The notes under the pieces are model-generated. The model was given only the letters and a program-made list of their open reading frames with translations. It was not told where the DNA came from and searched no databases. From Plutella xylostella (Eukaryota > Arthropoda > Insecta > Lepidoptera > Plutellidae): a DNA stretch of 64,000 nucleotides. Position 1 is the stretch's first letter, and every line of letters begins with the position of its first letter. Location of the stretch: positions 7,082,501-7,146,500 of the forward strand of contig NC_064006.1 of assembly GCF_932276165.1 (NCBI RefSeq), in the 5' to 3' direction. The position numbers and the translations under genes are program-made. Shown one piece after another: positions 1 through 9,581 of the stretch.

Positions 1-10
1 ATTGTTGATA

Positions 11-90
11 CCCTCGTGAACAATGAAAACGTTTCAGTGACTATAACACTAAATTACGATCCTAAACGGAAAAGGCTAGCTTAATCGCGA
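11..90 (+). repeat. Partial MITE of the CACTCACGGG family
   Basis: The left part of a MITE family whose better copies lie at 3289-3522 and 34174-34411. It shares the order of the terminal motif (CTCGTGAACAATGAAAA), a CCACT-like box and the CTAAACGGAAAAGGCTAG segment. The right end is missing; the next hairpin element starts at 93. Confidence 0.55.
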
Positions 91-92
91 AT

Positions 93-187
93 GTAGGTAC
101 AATAAGGGGCAGAGAAACCTGACCTCTCTCAGAAGCATTGTTACTATGAGAGGGCGGATAGGTTTCTCTGCACCTGACCGTACCTAC
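93..187. repeat. Hairpin MITE, about 95 bp
   Basis: The outer ends are GTAGGTAC and GTACCTAC. Inside them GGGCAGAGAAACCT and its near complement AGGTTTCTCTGCACC pair, followed by CTCTCTCA/TGAGAG. The arms are about 38 bp around a short AT-rich loop. No coding capacity. Family unknown. Confidence 0.6.
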
Positions 188-819
188 GTCACTCGGGGAG
201 GCTCCCTAAGCACACACCTTTCGTGAAAATGTAGTCTTAATAGTATTGAAATAAAGTGGAAAACGGTGTGACAAACGGACGGACATACAGACATGACGAA
301 TCTAATTGGGTTTCAGGGGGGTTACTCTATACTGAAGAAAAACTAACGAAGCTGTCGTGCAATAGCCACGTTTAATACAACGAGACAAGAGTCGTAGATC
401 GCGTAGCAGCGCTCCGAAACTAAAACATCGGTTTTTGTCATATAGAGAAACCCCCCGGTTTTTGGCATTCGGCTACGGAGCCCTAAGAACGAAGTACAGA
501 TCAAGGTCATAAGGTCAAACATTTGTTTACTCAGCTTGACCACCCGTTACGTAGAATATCTGGCGTAATAGGTTGAACAAAAAAGGAATTCCGCAATAAA
601 AAAAATATTAAAACAGCCAGCATGCAAACTATTTCATCAAATTAAAAACTTTTCGACGTGTAATAATATGTAGCTGGCTGCATGCATTGACAGCCCTTTG
701 CCTCAAAGGCTTGTTTTTTTTTTCTGAAGATGCACTGGACGCCACTTGCTTTCAGCCTACTCATCAAGCTAACGAAGTGTTTGGTTGCATCGTGCAATAT
801 AATCAGTCATCTTCGATTG

Positions 820-893
820 CCCCCAAGTTTTAGCGCTCGCCGGAGTTCACGCAGGCGCCCTTTCCCGCCGTTTTCTCATGGTGGGGTGGCCAG
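820..893 (+). promoter_or_regulatory. GC-rich patch ending at a consensus splice donor (candidate 5' exon)
   Basis: The sequence is abruptly GC-rich and CpG-rich against AT-rich flanks and ends in GGTGGGGTGGCCAG followed by GTAAGCG, a good 5' splice-site match at 892/893. An ATG lies 16 bases before the junction. It could be the first exon of a host transcript on the plus strand, or chance. No downstream exon was recognised. Confidence 0.2.
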
Positions 894-1379
894 GTAAGCG
901 AAAATTTCCCTATATTTGAGGTAATAATTTAATCTTAGCTATGTTTATCGCTTCTACCGTAAGCTCAGGTTTTTTATTGTAGTTATAATTCTGTATTATT
1001 AATACTCACTTTGTGAGTTTCCACCGGACAAGATAAATGAGAAATACCATTCTCTCAGCTTTATTCAATGGTAAAATACCTTAATTCTCAATATTTACAA
1101 AACCATAAATAACAAATAAGATATTAATTCAGGGGATAAAAGATTGAACATTTATCTTTGTATTTGGATAATGGTTGTACTAACATTAAAAATACATTAA
1201 AACCAACTACTATTTATCATAGTAAGATGCATTTAGTGCCTCAAAATATTATAAGGATATCTTCATTTTCCAAATTCCTAATCATTGAAATAAAAAGTAT
1301 TATGTTCTTATAAAATATAATTCAATAAATTCGCCGAAATTATTAGACAGAAGGAAATCCTAAAACGACTTCATTTTCC

Positions 1380-1712
1380 TCTTTTCCCGCACACGCGTAA
1401 CAAAACACTCGCAACGTTCGCTCGTAAAACCCATATTTTCTAATTTTCCGAGTTGTAATGGCAACACCGCTCCCCTAAATTGACAGTTGAAACCGTTCCG
1501 TCGCGGCGCGTGGTGCCGCCATCGGCCGCCGTTTTCTCCCGCGCATTCCAAAATCAAATGTGCAAAATACGGTGTGTCATGTTTTAAGAAAAATAAGTTC
1601 TTCAATGTGCTGTACAACTGTGTTGTGGTAACCTGAAGTTGAATGTAGAATATGTGAGTCAAACGATGAGTGCACCTTGAAAGACCTGATTTTTCGTCCA
1701 CCAGGGTAAGTG
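1380..1712 (+). promoter_or_regulatory. CpG-rich candidate promoter with a downstream consensus donor
   Basis: CpG dinucleotides are dense from 1390 to 1555, around CGTCGCGGCGCGTGG and CATCGGCCGCCG, which is unusual for this AT-rich window. Further on, CCACCAGG|GTAAGT at about 1706-1712 is a full consensus 5' splice site on the plus strand. The minus strand is open for 121 codons here, with no recognisable family. A host promoter with a noncoding first exon is one reading; a GC-rich repeat is another. Confidence 0.2.
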
Positions 1713-1799
1713 GCAAAGAATGCATTTTCGTTGAGTGCCCAGTGGTGGACTTCGCAAAGTGCTGATGCTTTTAAAAATTCCAAGTTTTAAAATGGTGGC

Positions 1800-3285
1800 G
1801 TGCGAAGAGTACTGCTAGTTTTTTTTGCAATCAAAAGATTTTTCAGCCGAAAGGTGAATCTTTTACTTAGCGTACACAGCCTATGTTTAGGATGGGCATT
1901 CCAAAAAGGTTCAAGGTCTGAAGAAGTCTTAAGAATAAATTAAATACCTACCAATTTAAAATTATCTTCTGATTTTAAAAGTTATGGAAGCAATGAATTT
2001 AATTCAATAATGACTAGCTCGTGATGGTACGAGTATATTAGTTTTCGATGTTATGAAACCTAATATTTTTCCATATCTTCTTATGTGAAAGTATTTACTT
2101 TCTTAAGTATTATTGTGATACAAATCGTATTAAGTTTATAGGAAAGCGTTTTGGGAAAATAGCATAAATATACTCGTTTCTTAAATGTCAAGCAACGTTA
2201 TTATGTATTTTTTTATCCCAGAAATCCCATACCATTAATGAAATTAAATTTAAGCATGCTGAAAAGAGAGTTACGAAATTAACTATATATTTTTTTAATA
2301 TTAAGTATCTAACTTAATTAATTTCATATTGTAGGTTACGTTGTATTATTTGAATAGGCGATACCTGAAGGAATAAATTACGACTACATAGTACAGAGAT
2401 AAATCTATGATGAACATGATATTTTATTATTTATAACTCGTCTTATAATAGCTATAAATTGGCTATTACCTTAATGAAAAAGATATCAACGCTTATAAAT
2501 TATTTACAATGTAACCTTTATAGTAGGTAGGTTAGGTACCTATTTGTAAGTCAGTCTGAGGTACCTAGCGGAATAGTTTTGAATGCCTATATCAAGATAT
2601 TTCAGAATGTATTTATTTTAATGTTTTTTTCTAAAGAATTATTAGATTTTTATACAGGGTGATTGCCAGGGAGTTGGTGAAGTAAATTATATATTGTGTA
2701 TTTTCCGTCTACCTACACGTTTTTCATGCAAGGTGCATGTTGTCAAATATACTTACTTCAAAATGATGATAATTAAATCTAATTAGATCTAAAAAACACT
2801 TCATGTTATTCACTATTATCACTAGATCAATCTAAGAAGTGAAGGTATACCGACTACACTTCCTGCACCTAACAATTTTTTCCCCAATTTAATTTGTGAG
2901 GTAGGGCCGAGGAATTCTATTTGTCCACCCTTATTGACCTACTGGTGAAGCCAGGTGATTTTATTAGCTAAATTGAATTTATTTCCCCTCGAACTTATAT
3001 ATTACTTCCTTAATGGGTTTGTGCGTAGTGATATCAACTATCAAAATACCTTTTGTAGCACCGAGGAAGAAAGAACTAATCTCCTATTGTTTTCACGATT
3101 TCTTTTCAATTTCGATTTCTTTTAATTTAAACTCAAAACGGAAAAATTACCAATGTAAAAAAAATCAGCAGGTTTCTTTTTAAACAGAGTAATATATAAT
3201 TTATTAATTTAATCCTGTTACTGCACAAATATACTTAGAGCTGAGTATACAAAGGGTGGAAATAATGCCAAAAGCATTTTCTACT
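1800..3285. other. Unassigned AT-rich DNA
   Basis: No open frame of note, RNA gene or full repeat seen. A TACAGGGTG motif at about 2655 is the terminal motif of a MITE family present elsewhere in the window, but no partner end was found here. Confidence 0.5.
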
Positions 3286-3288
3286 ACA

Positions 3289-3522
3289 CTCACGGGCAAT
3301 GAAAAGGTTCCACTGAGAAAATCACCAAATTACTCCTAAACGGAAAAGGCTAGTTTAATGACTCCTTCTGAGTTGAACATTGAAGTACATTTAACAGAGT
3401 ATCATGATATTACGAACTAAAAACGGTAATAGTTTGTTAAAATGTTAAATTAAATCTTTGAAAAAATTGGGGTTGTTTGGTGTCGGAATTTTGTGAGTGG
3501 AAATATTTCATTGCCCGTGAGT
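3289..3522. repeat. MITE of the CACTCACGGG family, full length (about 234 bp)
   Basis: The ends CACTCACGGGCAATGAAA and TTTCATTGCCCGTGAGTG are inverted repeats extended by CCACT/AGTGG. TA stands outside both ends, so a TA target duplication of Tc1/mariner type fits. The interior is noncoding. Close relatives lie at 34174-34411, 13967-14520 and 15599-16289. Confidence 0.75.
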
Positions 3523-3630
3523 GTAGTTAACCTACTCCCACAGGAAGTTCAGGAGAAACTATCACTTCATACTATTTTTATTGGTTTAATGCTTATACAA
3601 TGTTAATAATAATATGTAAATAAATAATAA

Positions 3631-3722
3631 ACACTCACACCTTGTACTAATGTACTCCCTTGAGGGGTAGGCAGACGTGCATTGCTGCACCCACTTTTCG
3701 CCAGTGTTTATGTTAGTCCCAA
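3631..3722 (-). repeat. SINE family A, 3' fragment
   Basis: It contains the CTTGTACTAATGTACTCCCT block, the GGGTAGGCAG block and the CACCCACTTTTCGCC block, which form the 3' half of the SINE seen complete at 30118-30391 and 49813-50064. The tRNA-like head is absent. Confidence 0.7.
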
Positions 3723-3724
3723 TA

Positions 3725-5245
3725 GGTATCTACTTTACACTAAAATAATTCTATATCTCAATCAGCAACGATTGATAGTATCTTTCGTCAGGTTCAATTT
3801 AAAAACGTAAATATTTGAAAATAGAACGAGGTTGCCATTCATTTACTACGTAGGTACCTACTTAAATTAAAACACTTTGTGTTTTTATAAATTTACAATA
3901 TACATTAGATAATTTTACTCTTACCACGATGTATACGAAATAAATAGATAACTCCCAGCCCCTAATCAAATCTAATCATATAGGGTAATATTGTGTAACG
4001 AAGGTGTCACTGACATAAACCATAATTATACTTACATATAAAAAATGCATTGTTCCTATTATTTTATTTTTCACCTCCCTTGCTTAGAAAGAATGTATAT
4101 ATTGCCTGAAAACAATCATGAAAATTGGTATTTCCCCCACTAGGGTGTTTTTGATTCACTACTTGGACAGCAAAATACTATAATTATTTTATTTTACCTA
4201 CATAACAGAGTAAAATTCTTTTTCTTCAGTAAATTTCTCATTCTATACAAATTCTGATACAAAAAATACTACACTGAAAATACTTAATTAGGTAAGAAAA
4301 ATGGTAATCCTGGGAAATCCAGCGAAGAATTTATGGTTAAAATTAAGGTCCCTTCACATTATTCAGTTAATCTATGACCCGCGGCGGAATTGGCCGATTT
4401 TTCACCTGTCTAGTGTACACACAGCCTTAGGTGCTTTGTCTTAAGATGTTGAATTTTTCGTTGAAGATAATTTGATTCGATTTTCGTTTCATTTTGGCTG
4501 TAAAGCTGTTGTGCCTTTGCCTAACGTGGCGGCACTTTCGCGAATTTTGAATTTCTTTTTAGAAGACGTTGTAGGTAACATTATGTTCATGTCGTCTACA
4601 TTGACCTACTTATGGTTTATCATTTTCTTTTTGGTTAAAAATATTAGGTAACAATACTCTTTTCAGAGTATAATTTTGTAATTCTTAACTGTGCTTAGTC
4701 GAAAAAAAGGTTTCATTTCATACTCTAGAGATTTTGTTTTTTTTCTTGATACTACTTTTGAGTGAGTAAACAGAACCGCAGAATATAATAATAGGTCATA
4801 TAGTATTAATTATGTCGATTTCGACTCTAATGTAATAAGTGTAGCACATACGATAATATACTCGTATGTATATGGTGAGTGTTGCTGAAGCTATTACTAT
4901 GAAACTTAGAAACGTAATACCATCTTTCGGGTGCTTGTTTGAAAACAATAGTATTTCAGGATATCCCGTTTAAGCAGTTTAGCAATTAGCTCCGTTTATT
5001 TGGAAATTACCAATTAAAATTCTCGCGGCGTGTTATGGTGTTTTATACAGCTATTGGGTTCCCTGAAGTGAAGTTTTAAATGAAGAACCATAGATTTTAT
5101 GTAAATTTATTAAGATATGTAGGTAGTTTTATAATATTATTATATTTATAGGTAGGTACTATTTTAGTTTCGGTTAATTAGTCGTAGATCTCATTATGTT
5201 ATTTGAATTTTGAATTTTTATAAGTATTTAATAAAACCTTGAATC
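3725..5245. other. Unassigned AT-rich DNA
   Basis: No feature could be supported. Short motifs such as GTAGGTAC recur but do not form a recognisable element. Confidence 0.5.
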
Positions 5246-5248
5246 AAC

Positions 5249-5313
5249 AGTGTTGTTTCAAGACTTCATCGAGAGTATTTTATAATACTCTTCGAAGTCT
5301 TGAAACAACACTG
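5249..5313. repeat. Short hairpin (MITE-like foldback)
   Basis: CAGTGTTGTTTCAAGACTTC is repeated in inverse at the right end as GAAGTCTTGAAACAACACTG. The arms are about 30 bp with a small asymmetry near the loop and a loop of a few bases. It could be a tiny MITE or a hairpin RNA source; nothing else distinguishes these. Confidence 0.55.
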
Positions 5314-5689
5314 TAAAAACATGTTTCATCCAAATTGGTTCAATCGTTCAAAACATATGCGCTGATTAGTCATTGCTGAAATTTTGACCTCGATTTGGTT
5401 TTATTGAAATAAAGTTCACTGCACCCACAAAAATGCAAAAACCGTTAACACTTTGAGTTTGTAACAAAAAGAATTTATTTCTGGAACATTGTGATTTGTA
5501 GGTTATAAATCGGCTTTAGGCAAAGCTGTTATTGGCTATTCACTTATATCTTGGCAGTGGATGGGTAAATATTATCGTCTATGATTTATTATTGGTTGTG
5601 CGAGGTGCATTACGTTCCATTTTATTATTAGGGTAAGTATTTTTAGATCTACTCGTAACTGATGCGAACTCGTAAACTGTAGAAAGTGT

Positions 5690-5990
5690 ACAATTTATTG
5701 CTAAGTACAGAACAGGCAAGCGTGGGACGCCCTCCGGCCTGTTGGACCGACGAATATCTCAAATAAATAATGGGTTTAATGACCAGAAAAAAAACTTTTT
5801 TCTTTTTATATAAAGTGTTTTGTTTTTGTCTGGTAACAATTAAGTGGGTATGAAGTACAGTATTACACAACCTACCCATGTCTTCTTCTTCTTATCGGAT
5901 CGGTGACAAAAGCAAAAGCTGGGTTTGTCACCGCGGCGAAAAGATTATCCAGTCAGATTAGCGTCGGTCGCTGACTGCCCAGACTAAGTG
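5690..5990. repeat. Fragments of two dispersed repeats
   Basis: 5706-5745 (GAACAGGCAAGCGTGGGACG) and 5895-5985 (a CAGTCAGATTAGCGTC-type block) reappear in changed form at about 51200-51350, where GAACAGGCAAACGTAGCGTG follows CAGTCAGAATAGCGTC. This indicates a dispersed repeat, not a gene. Class unknown. Confidence 0.45.
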
Positions 5991-5993
5991 CCA

Positions 5994-6139
5994 ATTTCTC
6001 CATAGTCGGTTATCTAACCGACAGGGATTGGTTAAGAAATTATACGGCATCTCCATATAAAATTCTTGACAGATGTGTCAAAAGTCAACCACTAATACCT
6101 GGTTATGCTCTAACCGACTATGGAGAAATTGGCACTTAT
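5994..6139. repeat. Hairpin MITE with TA ends, copy 1
   Basis: The ends AGTGCCAATTTCTCCATAG and its complement form terminal inverted repeats of about 27 bp, with TA just outside each. The interior holds TCTTGACAGATGTGTCAAA. A second copy in the opposite orientation lies at 49325-49484. The TA flanks suggest Tc1/mariner-type mobilisation. Confidence 0.75.
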
Positions 6140-6282
6140 GCCATTAAGTACTACCTAACATTACATTTCACCCAACTTATGATACAAATCTAACATTTAG
6201 TTCCGCTGGTTTTCGTACGTATGGATTGATAAAGAGATACAAACCTTTTCAGATAGTTTGAGCACTAAATAATAATTATAAT

Positions 6283-6530
6283 ATGTGGGGACATCTCACA
6301 CACGGACATCCGACCCCAAGCTAGGCAGAGCCTGTGTTATGGGTATCGCACAGCTGATATATCTACACAAATACATAGATAGATACATATTCAATATAAA
6401 TATCAACACCCAAGACCCGAGTACAAATATCTGTCTTTAAACAAATATCTGCTCCAGCCGGGAATCGAACCCGGGACCTGCTTCGGCATAGCAGTCAGGG
6501 TCACTAACCACTACGCCATTCAATCGTCTC
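6283..6530 (-). repeat. Chimeric tRNA-derived SINE (family A head, family D body)
   Basis: Read on the minus strand, it starts with a tRNA-like head (GGCGTAGTGGTTAGTGACC as A-box region, GGGTTCGATTCCCGGC as B box) like SINE family A. From about 6425 it continues into a body with the CCGACCCC, AGGCAGAG and TGTGTTATGGGTATCG blocks that belong to the family at 51371-51650. The two families therefore exchange modules. Confidence 0.7.
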
Positions 6531-7030
6531 TCAAATGGATCTCAAAAGACTCGCTCTTACAAGCAGTAGGATTCCCCTTTTCCATTGAGTAAGGGCCAGC
6601 ATTGAGCATCCGCAAAAGTGTTAATAATGAAGTGTATTCCAACAAAATCATTCGTTTAGAAATGATCTCAAATACCTACTTAATTTCAACACTGGGCTCG
6701 TCCTACCCAGATTTATCCCATGATCTATGGTGCAGTCCAGTGGCTGCCCGTGGCCATTCAATTTGTACGGAACCCTAATCCGGGGATCGCCGACGGATCC
6801 CTAAACAGAGGAGGTCGCTTCTTGGATTAAAGGATCGCTTACGTTCGGGCGCAACTGAGGCTTTCATAGTATTTTTAACCTTTGAAGTAAAATAACAGTA
6901 CAGTTGCCCGAGCACAGGATTCGAAACCTCCGTTTACGTTGCGTATCGTCAAATGTCACTGTCAAAATGTAAGGCAAATTTGTTAGTTCCAAAAGTGGCA
7001 TTTGTTTTTTCCATGTTAGGTGGAATTTCA

Positions 7031-7122
7031 CCAAACGCTAAACGTATTTAGTAGCCTGTCATACGTCTGTCAGTTAGTACAAAATGTATTTAAAATTTGA
7101 TTTAAATACGTTTAGCGTTTGG
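7031..7122. repeat. Hairpin MITE, about 92 bp
   Basis: CCAAACGCTAAACGTATTTA at the left is matched in inverse by TAAATACGTTTAGCGTTTGG at the right. The loop holds a GTCATACGTCTGTCAG segment. No coding capacity. Confidence 0.65.
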
Positions 7123-7185
7123 TAAAAGCGACCCTTCGTATAGATTCGAAAATAGTATCGAATCCTATGCTCGCGCCTCAGTACA

Positions 7186-7327
7186 TGTACGGTCAGCTGC
7201 ATAAGTAGCTGTATACATTTGTACTTTGTCAAACTCACAAACTACCTATTCAAACATTGACAGTTGGTTATGTTGGTAGTTTGACAAGGTACAAAAGTGC
7301 ATAGCTACTTATGCAGCTGACTGTACA
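7186..7327. repeat. Hairpin MITE, about 142 bp, TA-type ends
   Basis: TGTACGGTCAGCTGCATAAG and its near complement CTTATGCAGCTGACTGTACA pair. The arms reach about 49 bp, including ACTTTGTCAAACT/AGTTTGACAAGGT. A related but degraded element lies at about 56331-56452. Confidence 0.7.
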
Positions 7328-7594
7328 TATTCGTGAATGTATTACATCAATCTGGGAGGCTCCTCACGCGTATCTCGAGTGACGAATTTTATGTTGTACT
7401 TACTGTCTAACTCTATACTATTTATTTGCACTTTACCCCTTTCTTGTGTATAAATATCCTGCGAGGTAGTCTGGAAGAAAGTGTTCATAGTATTAAGGCC
7501 TCCAATTGTACCGTCTATTTTGTGTTCCTTTTGTAATTTCTGTTTTTGCCTCCAATGAAGTATTTTTATCTTCTATCTAATTTCAATTTTTCAA

Positions 7595-7755
7595 TTTGTT
7601 TAAACACAGATATTTGTTCTCGGGTCTTGGATGTGCCCGTAAAATGGCAATAGGCCCGCCCCCTATTACATTGGGACTAACATAAACACGTGCGAAAAGT
7701 GGGTGCAGCAATGCACCTCTGCCTACCCCGCAAGGGAGTACATACAAGGTATGAG
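7595..7755 (+). repeat. SINE family A, headless copy
   Basis: The body begins at TTTAAACACAGATATTTG and runs through GGCCCGCCCCCTATTACA, AAAGTGGGTGCAGCAATG and CCCCGCAAGGGAGTACAT. The tRNA-like head is missing, as expected for 5' truncation on insertion. Confidence 0.75.
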
Positions 7756-8015
7756 TTTTTTTTTTAAATTTCAAATTTCATCATTAATCGGGACATTGGC
7801 CAGGTGCCACATTTCCATTTCAAGTTATTTCACGTTTAGAATTATTCGTTTTACGGGCGGTTCTGTTCAAATATCTCCTAAATCCACATTGCTATTTTTA
7901 AACTGAATTTTTAAGTCGCTGTCTAGACTTTTCGTTAGAGTTAAATGCAGTATACTGGTGTTTGAAATTATACTTTTATTTACGTAGATACATACATATG
8001 CTTACAACTGTCTCC

Positions 8016-8162
8016 CTAAAGAGTAGGCAGAGACTATGGACCTCCACGTGCCACGATCCTGACATACTTCTTTCGTTTCCTCTACATTCGCAAGTCTCCT
8101 CATACCGGCCCATCGGTTTCGGAAACTCCTAATGTGGCCTTTCTTGAGTCTATTCTATTCTA
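8016..8162. repeat. Unclassified repeat piece
   Basis: It starts with CTCCCTAAAGAGTAGGCAG and continues through CCACGATCCTGACATACTTC. I associate this composition with dispersed lepidopteran repeats but cannot classify it. No open frame. Confidence 0.35.
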
Positions 8163-8505
8163 TTCTCTGTGGGGGTGTAAGTACCTGCACCTGGCTCTCT
8201 CGAATGGAACCTTTGTGCATATGCACCTTGGGGATATCCCCAAGGTCTAAACTGCCTTCCTAAGCTTGGACCATTTTCCCACCACGCTGGTCCACTGCGG
8301 ATTGGTGGGTTCACATATCTACATGTGCTAAATCTAGATATGCAGGTTTCCTCACGGTGTTTTCCTTCACCGTAAGAGCGATGGTATACATTGTACTTAA
8401 ATTCAGAAAAGAACTCATTGGTACCTACATGTCAGCTCCGGGATTCGAACCCGCATCTCTGGCGTGAGAACCGGGCGCTTACCCGACTGAGCTATCACCG
8501 CTCTT
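8163..8505 (-). repeat. Full-length tRNA-derived SINE (family B)
   Basis: On the minus strand a tRNA-like head (GATAGCTCAGTCGGGTAAGC, then GCGGGTTCGAATCCC) leads into a core with GCTCTTACGGTGAAGGAAAA and GTGAGGAAACCTGCATATC, and ends with the CCAAGCTTAGG, GTGCATATGCAC and CTCCATTCGAG type blocks. The core is shared with family C at 56884-57236, whose head is different. A headless copy lies at 62797-62995. Confidence 0.75.
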
Positions 8506-8570
8506 ATGTCCGAGTATGTCGCCTATTTGGTCGACATACTTTCGCCTAGGACATTCATAGGTACTTTTAT

Positions 8571-8840
8571 TACCCGACTGCCGAAGGAGGAGGGTAATGT
8601 TTTTTACAGTGGGGATTGTTTACATACCAAAACGGCGATACGGCTTTCGAACTGAAATTGGATGGGAGAATGATTAGGGCTATAATTTTTGTGTATACAC
8701 TACAAGCATTCATATATATTTACCGGCTACGGATGAACCGAAGTGTAACAAGTTTGGCTTGTACTCGTATATCTGTGTGTATGTCTGCAGTATTTTATTG
8801 TGATAGGCTGCTTTATAATGGATTTTTTGGTTTCGAATAA
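8571..8840. repeat. Probable dispersed repeat fragment
   Basis: The CCCGACTGCCGAAGGAGGAG segment with following GGTAATGTTTTT is of a type I associate with many lepidopteran loci. The following sequence is AT-rich, with a 74-codon open frame of no recognisable family. Classification is uncertain. Confidence 0.3.
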
Positions 8841-9189
8841 AAAATGGTAAAAAGATTTGTCTTGCCATATTGTTAACACAACGAAGTTAAATATTTACCT
8901 ATAGACTATAATGTATATTATGAGGAAGCTAAGCAAAGAGATATAAATGTTTTATTGTAAGTGTGTAACATTATAGTGTGCCATAAACATAAAATGGTAA
9001 ACGTATCTATGTTGCAACTAAACTTGAGTTCAATGTTAGCTAATCGTTTGGAAATATTGTTTAAGTACAAGCTTTTTTATTGTCCTCTACCTCCTGTGGG
9101 TTGAATGGGAGAAATGTTTTAGCACTAAGTTCACACTTTGTACTCTTATTTTATAATTTATATAATTTGTGCAATAAATGATATCGATT

Positions 9190-9317
9190 CTGAAGGCGGA
9201 AATTCTAATTTTAACGCTGTCAAAACCTTAATTTCTTTATTTAAAATTCGACTCTATGAGTGTTCAAGTAAATGTCATTTTTTGCTAGCAAAATTTATAG
9301 TTTGACAGCGTTAAAAT
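9190..9317. repeat. Left part of a hairpin MITE split by an LTR element
   Basis: This stretch begins CTGAAGGCGGAAATTCTAAT and ends TTTGACAGCGTTAAAAT. The missing right end, TTAGAATTTTCGCCTTCAG, lies at 12086-12104 beyond the LTR element. Rejoined, the MITE is about 146 bp with arms of about 35 bp. The LTR insertion point falls inside its right arm. Confidence 0.8.
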
Positions 9318-9566
9318 TGTAGCATGTGACGTAGTACAATGCATTCCATAAATATTTGTAATACTATCTCTAAACAACATACGTCACAAGTCGCATACCT
9401 TCTATTTAATAGATAGCCAAACTAGACTTTATTGACATGTCTACGTCATAGCGCATTCCAGAATCTTCATATAAATATGTTACTATTTTACTGAATAAAG
9501 AGAGTTTAATACAGTTAAGACACGACGCGTTATTCATTTTCACTACTCCAAGCGCCCAACATCTCA
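9318..9566 (+). repeat. 5' LTR (249 bp)
   Basis: It starts TGTAGCATG and ends CAACATCTCA. It contains a TATAAATATG box at about 9470 and a GAATAAAG polyadenylation-like signal about 25 bases later, the usual order for an LTR promoter and R region. It differs from the 3' LTR by one extra T in a T run near its end. Confidence 0.93.
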
Positions 9567-9581
9567 TGGCGACCGTGACAG
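9567..9581 (+). promoter_or_regulatory. tRNA primer-binding site
   Basis: TGGCGACCGTGACAG directly abuts the 5' LTR. It starts with TGG, complementary to a tRNA CCA end, and resembles primer sites I associate with arginine-tRNA-primed insect retroelements. The tRNA identity is recalled, not checked. Confidence 0.8.

Noticed and set aside
1360..1783. Minus-strand frames of 121 and 68 codons
   Set aside because: No domain or codon pattern supports coding; they overlap the CpG-rich patch, which I list only as a weak promoter candidate.
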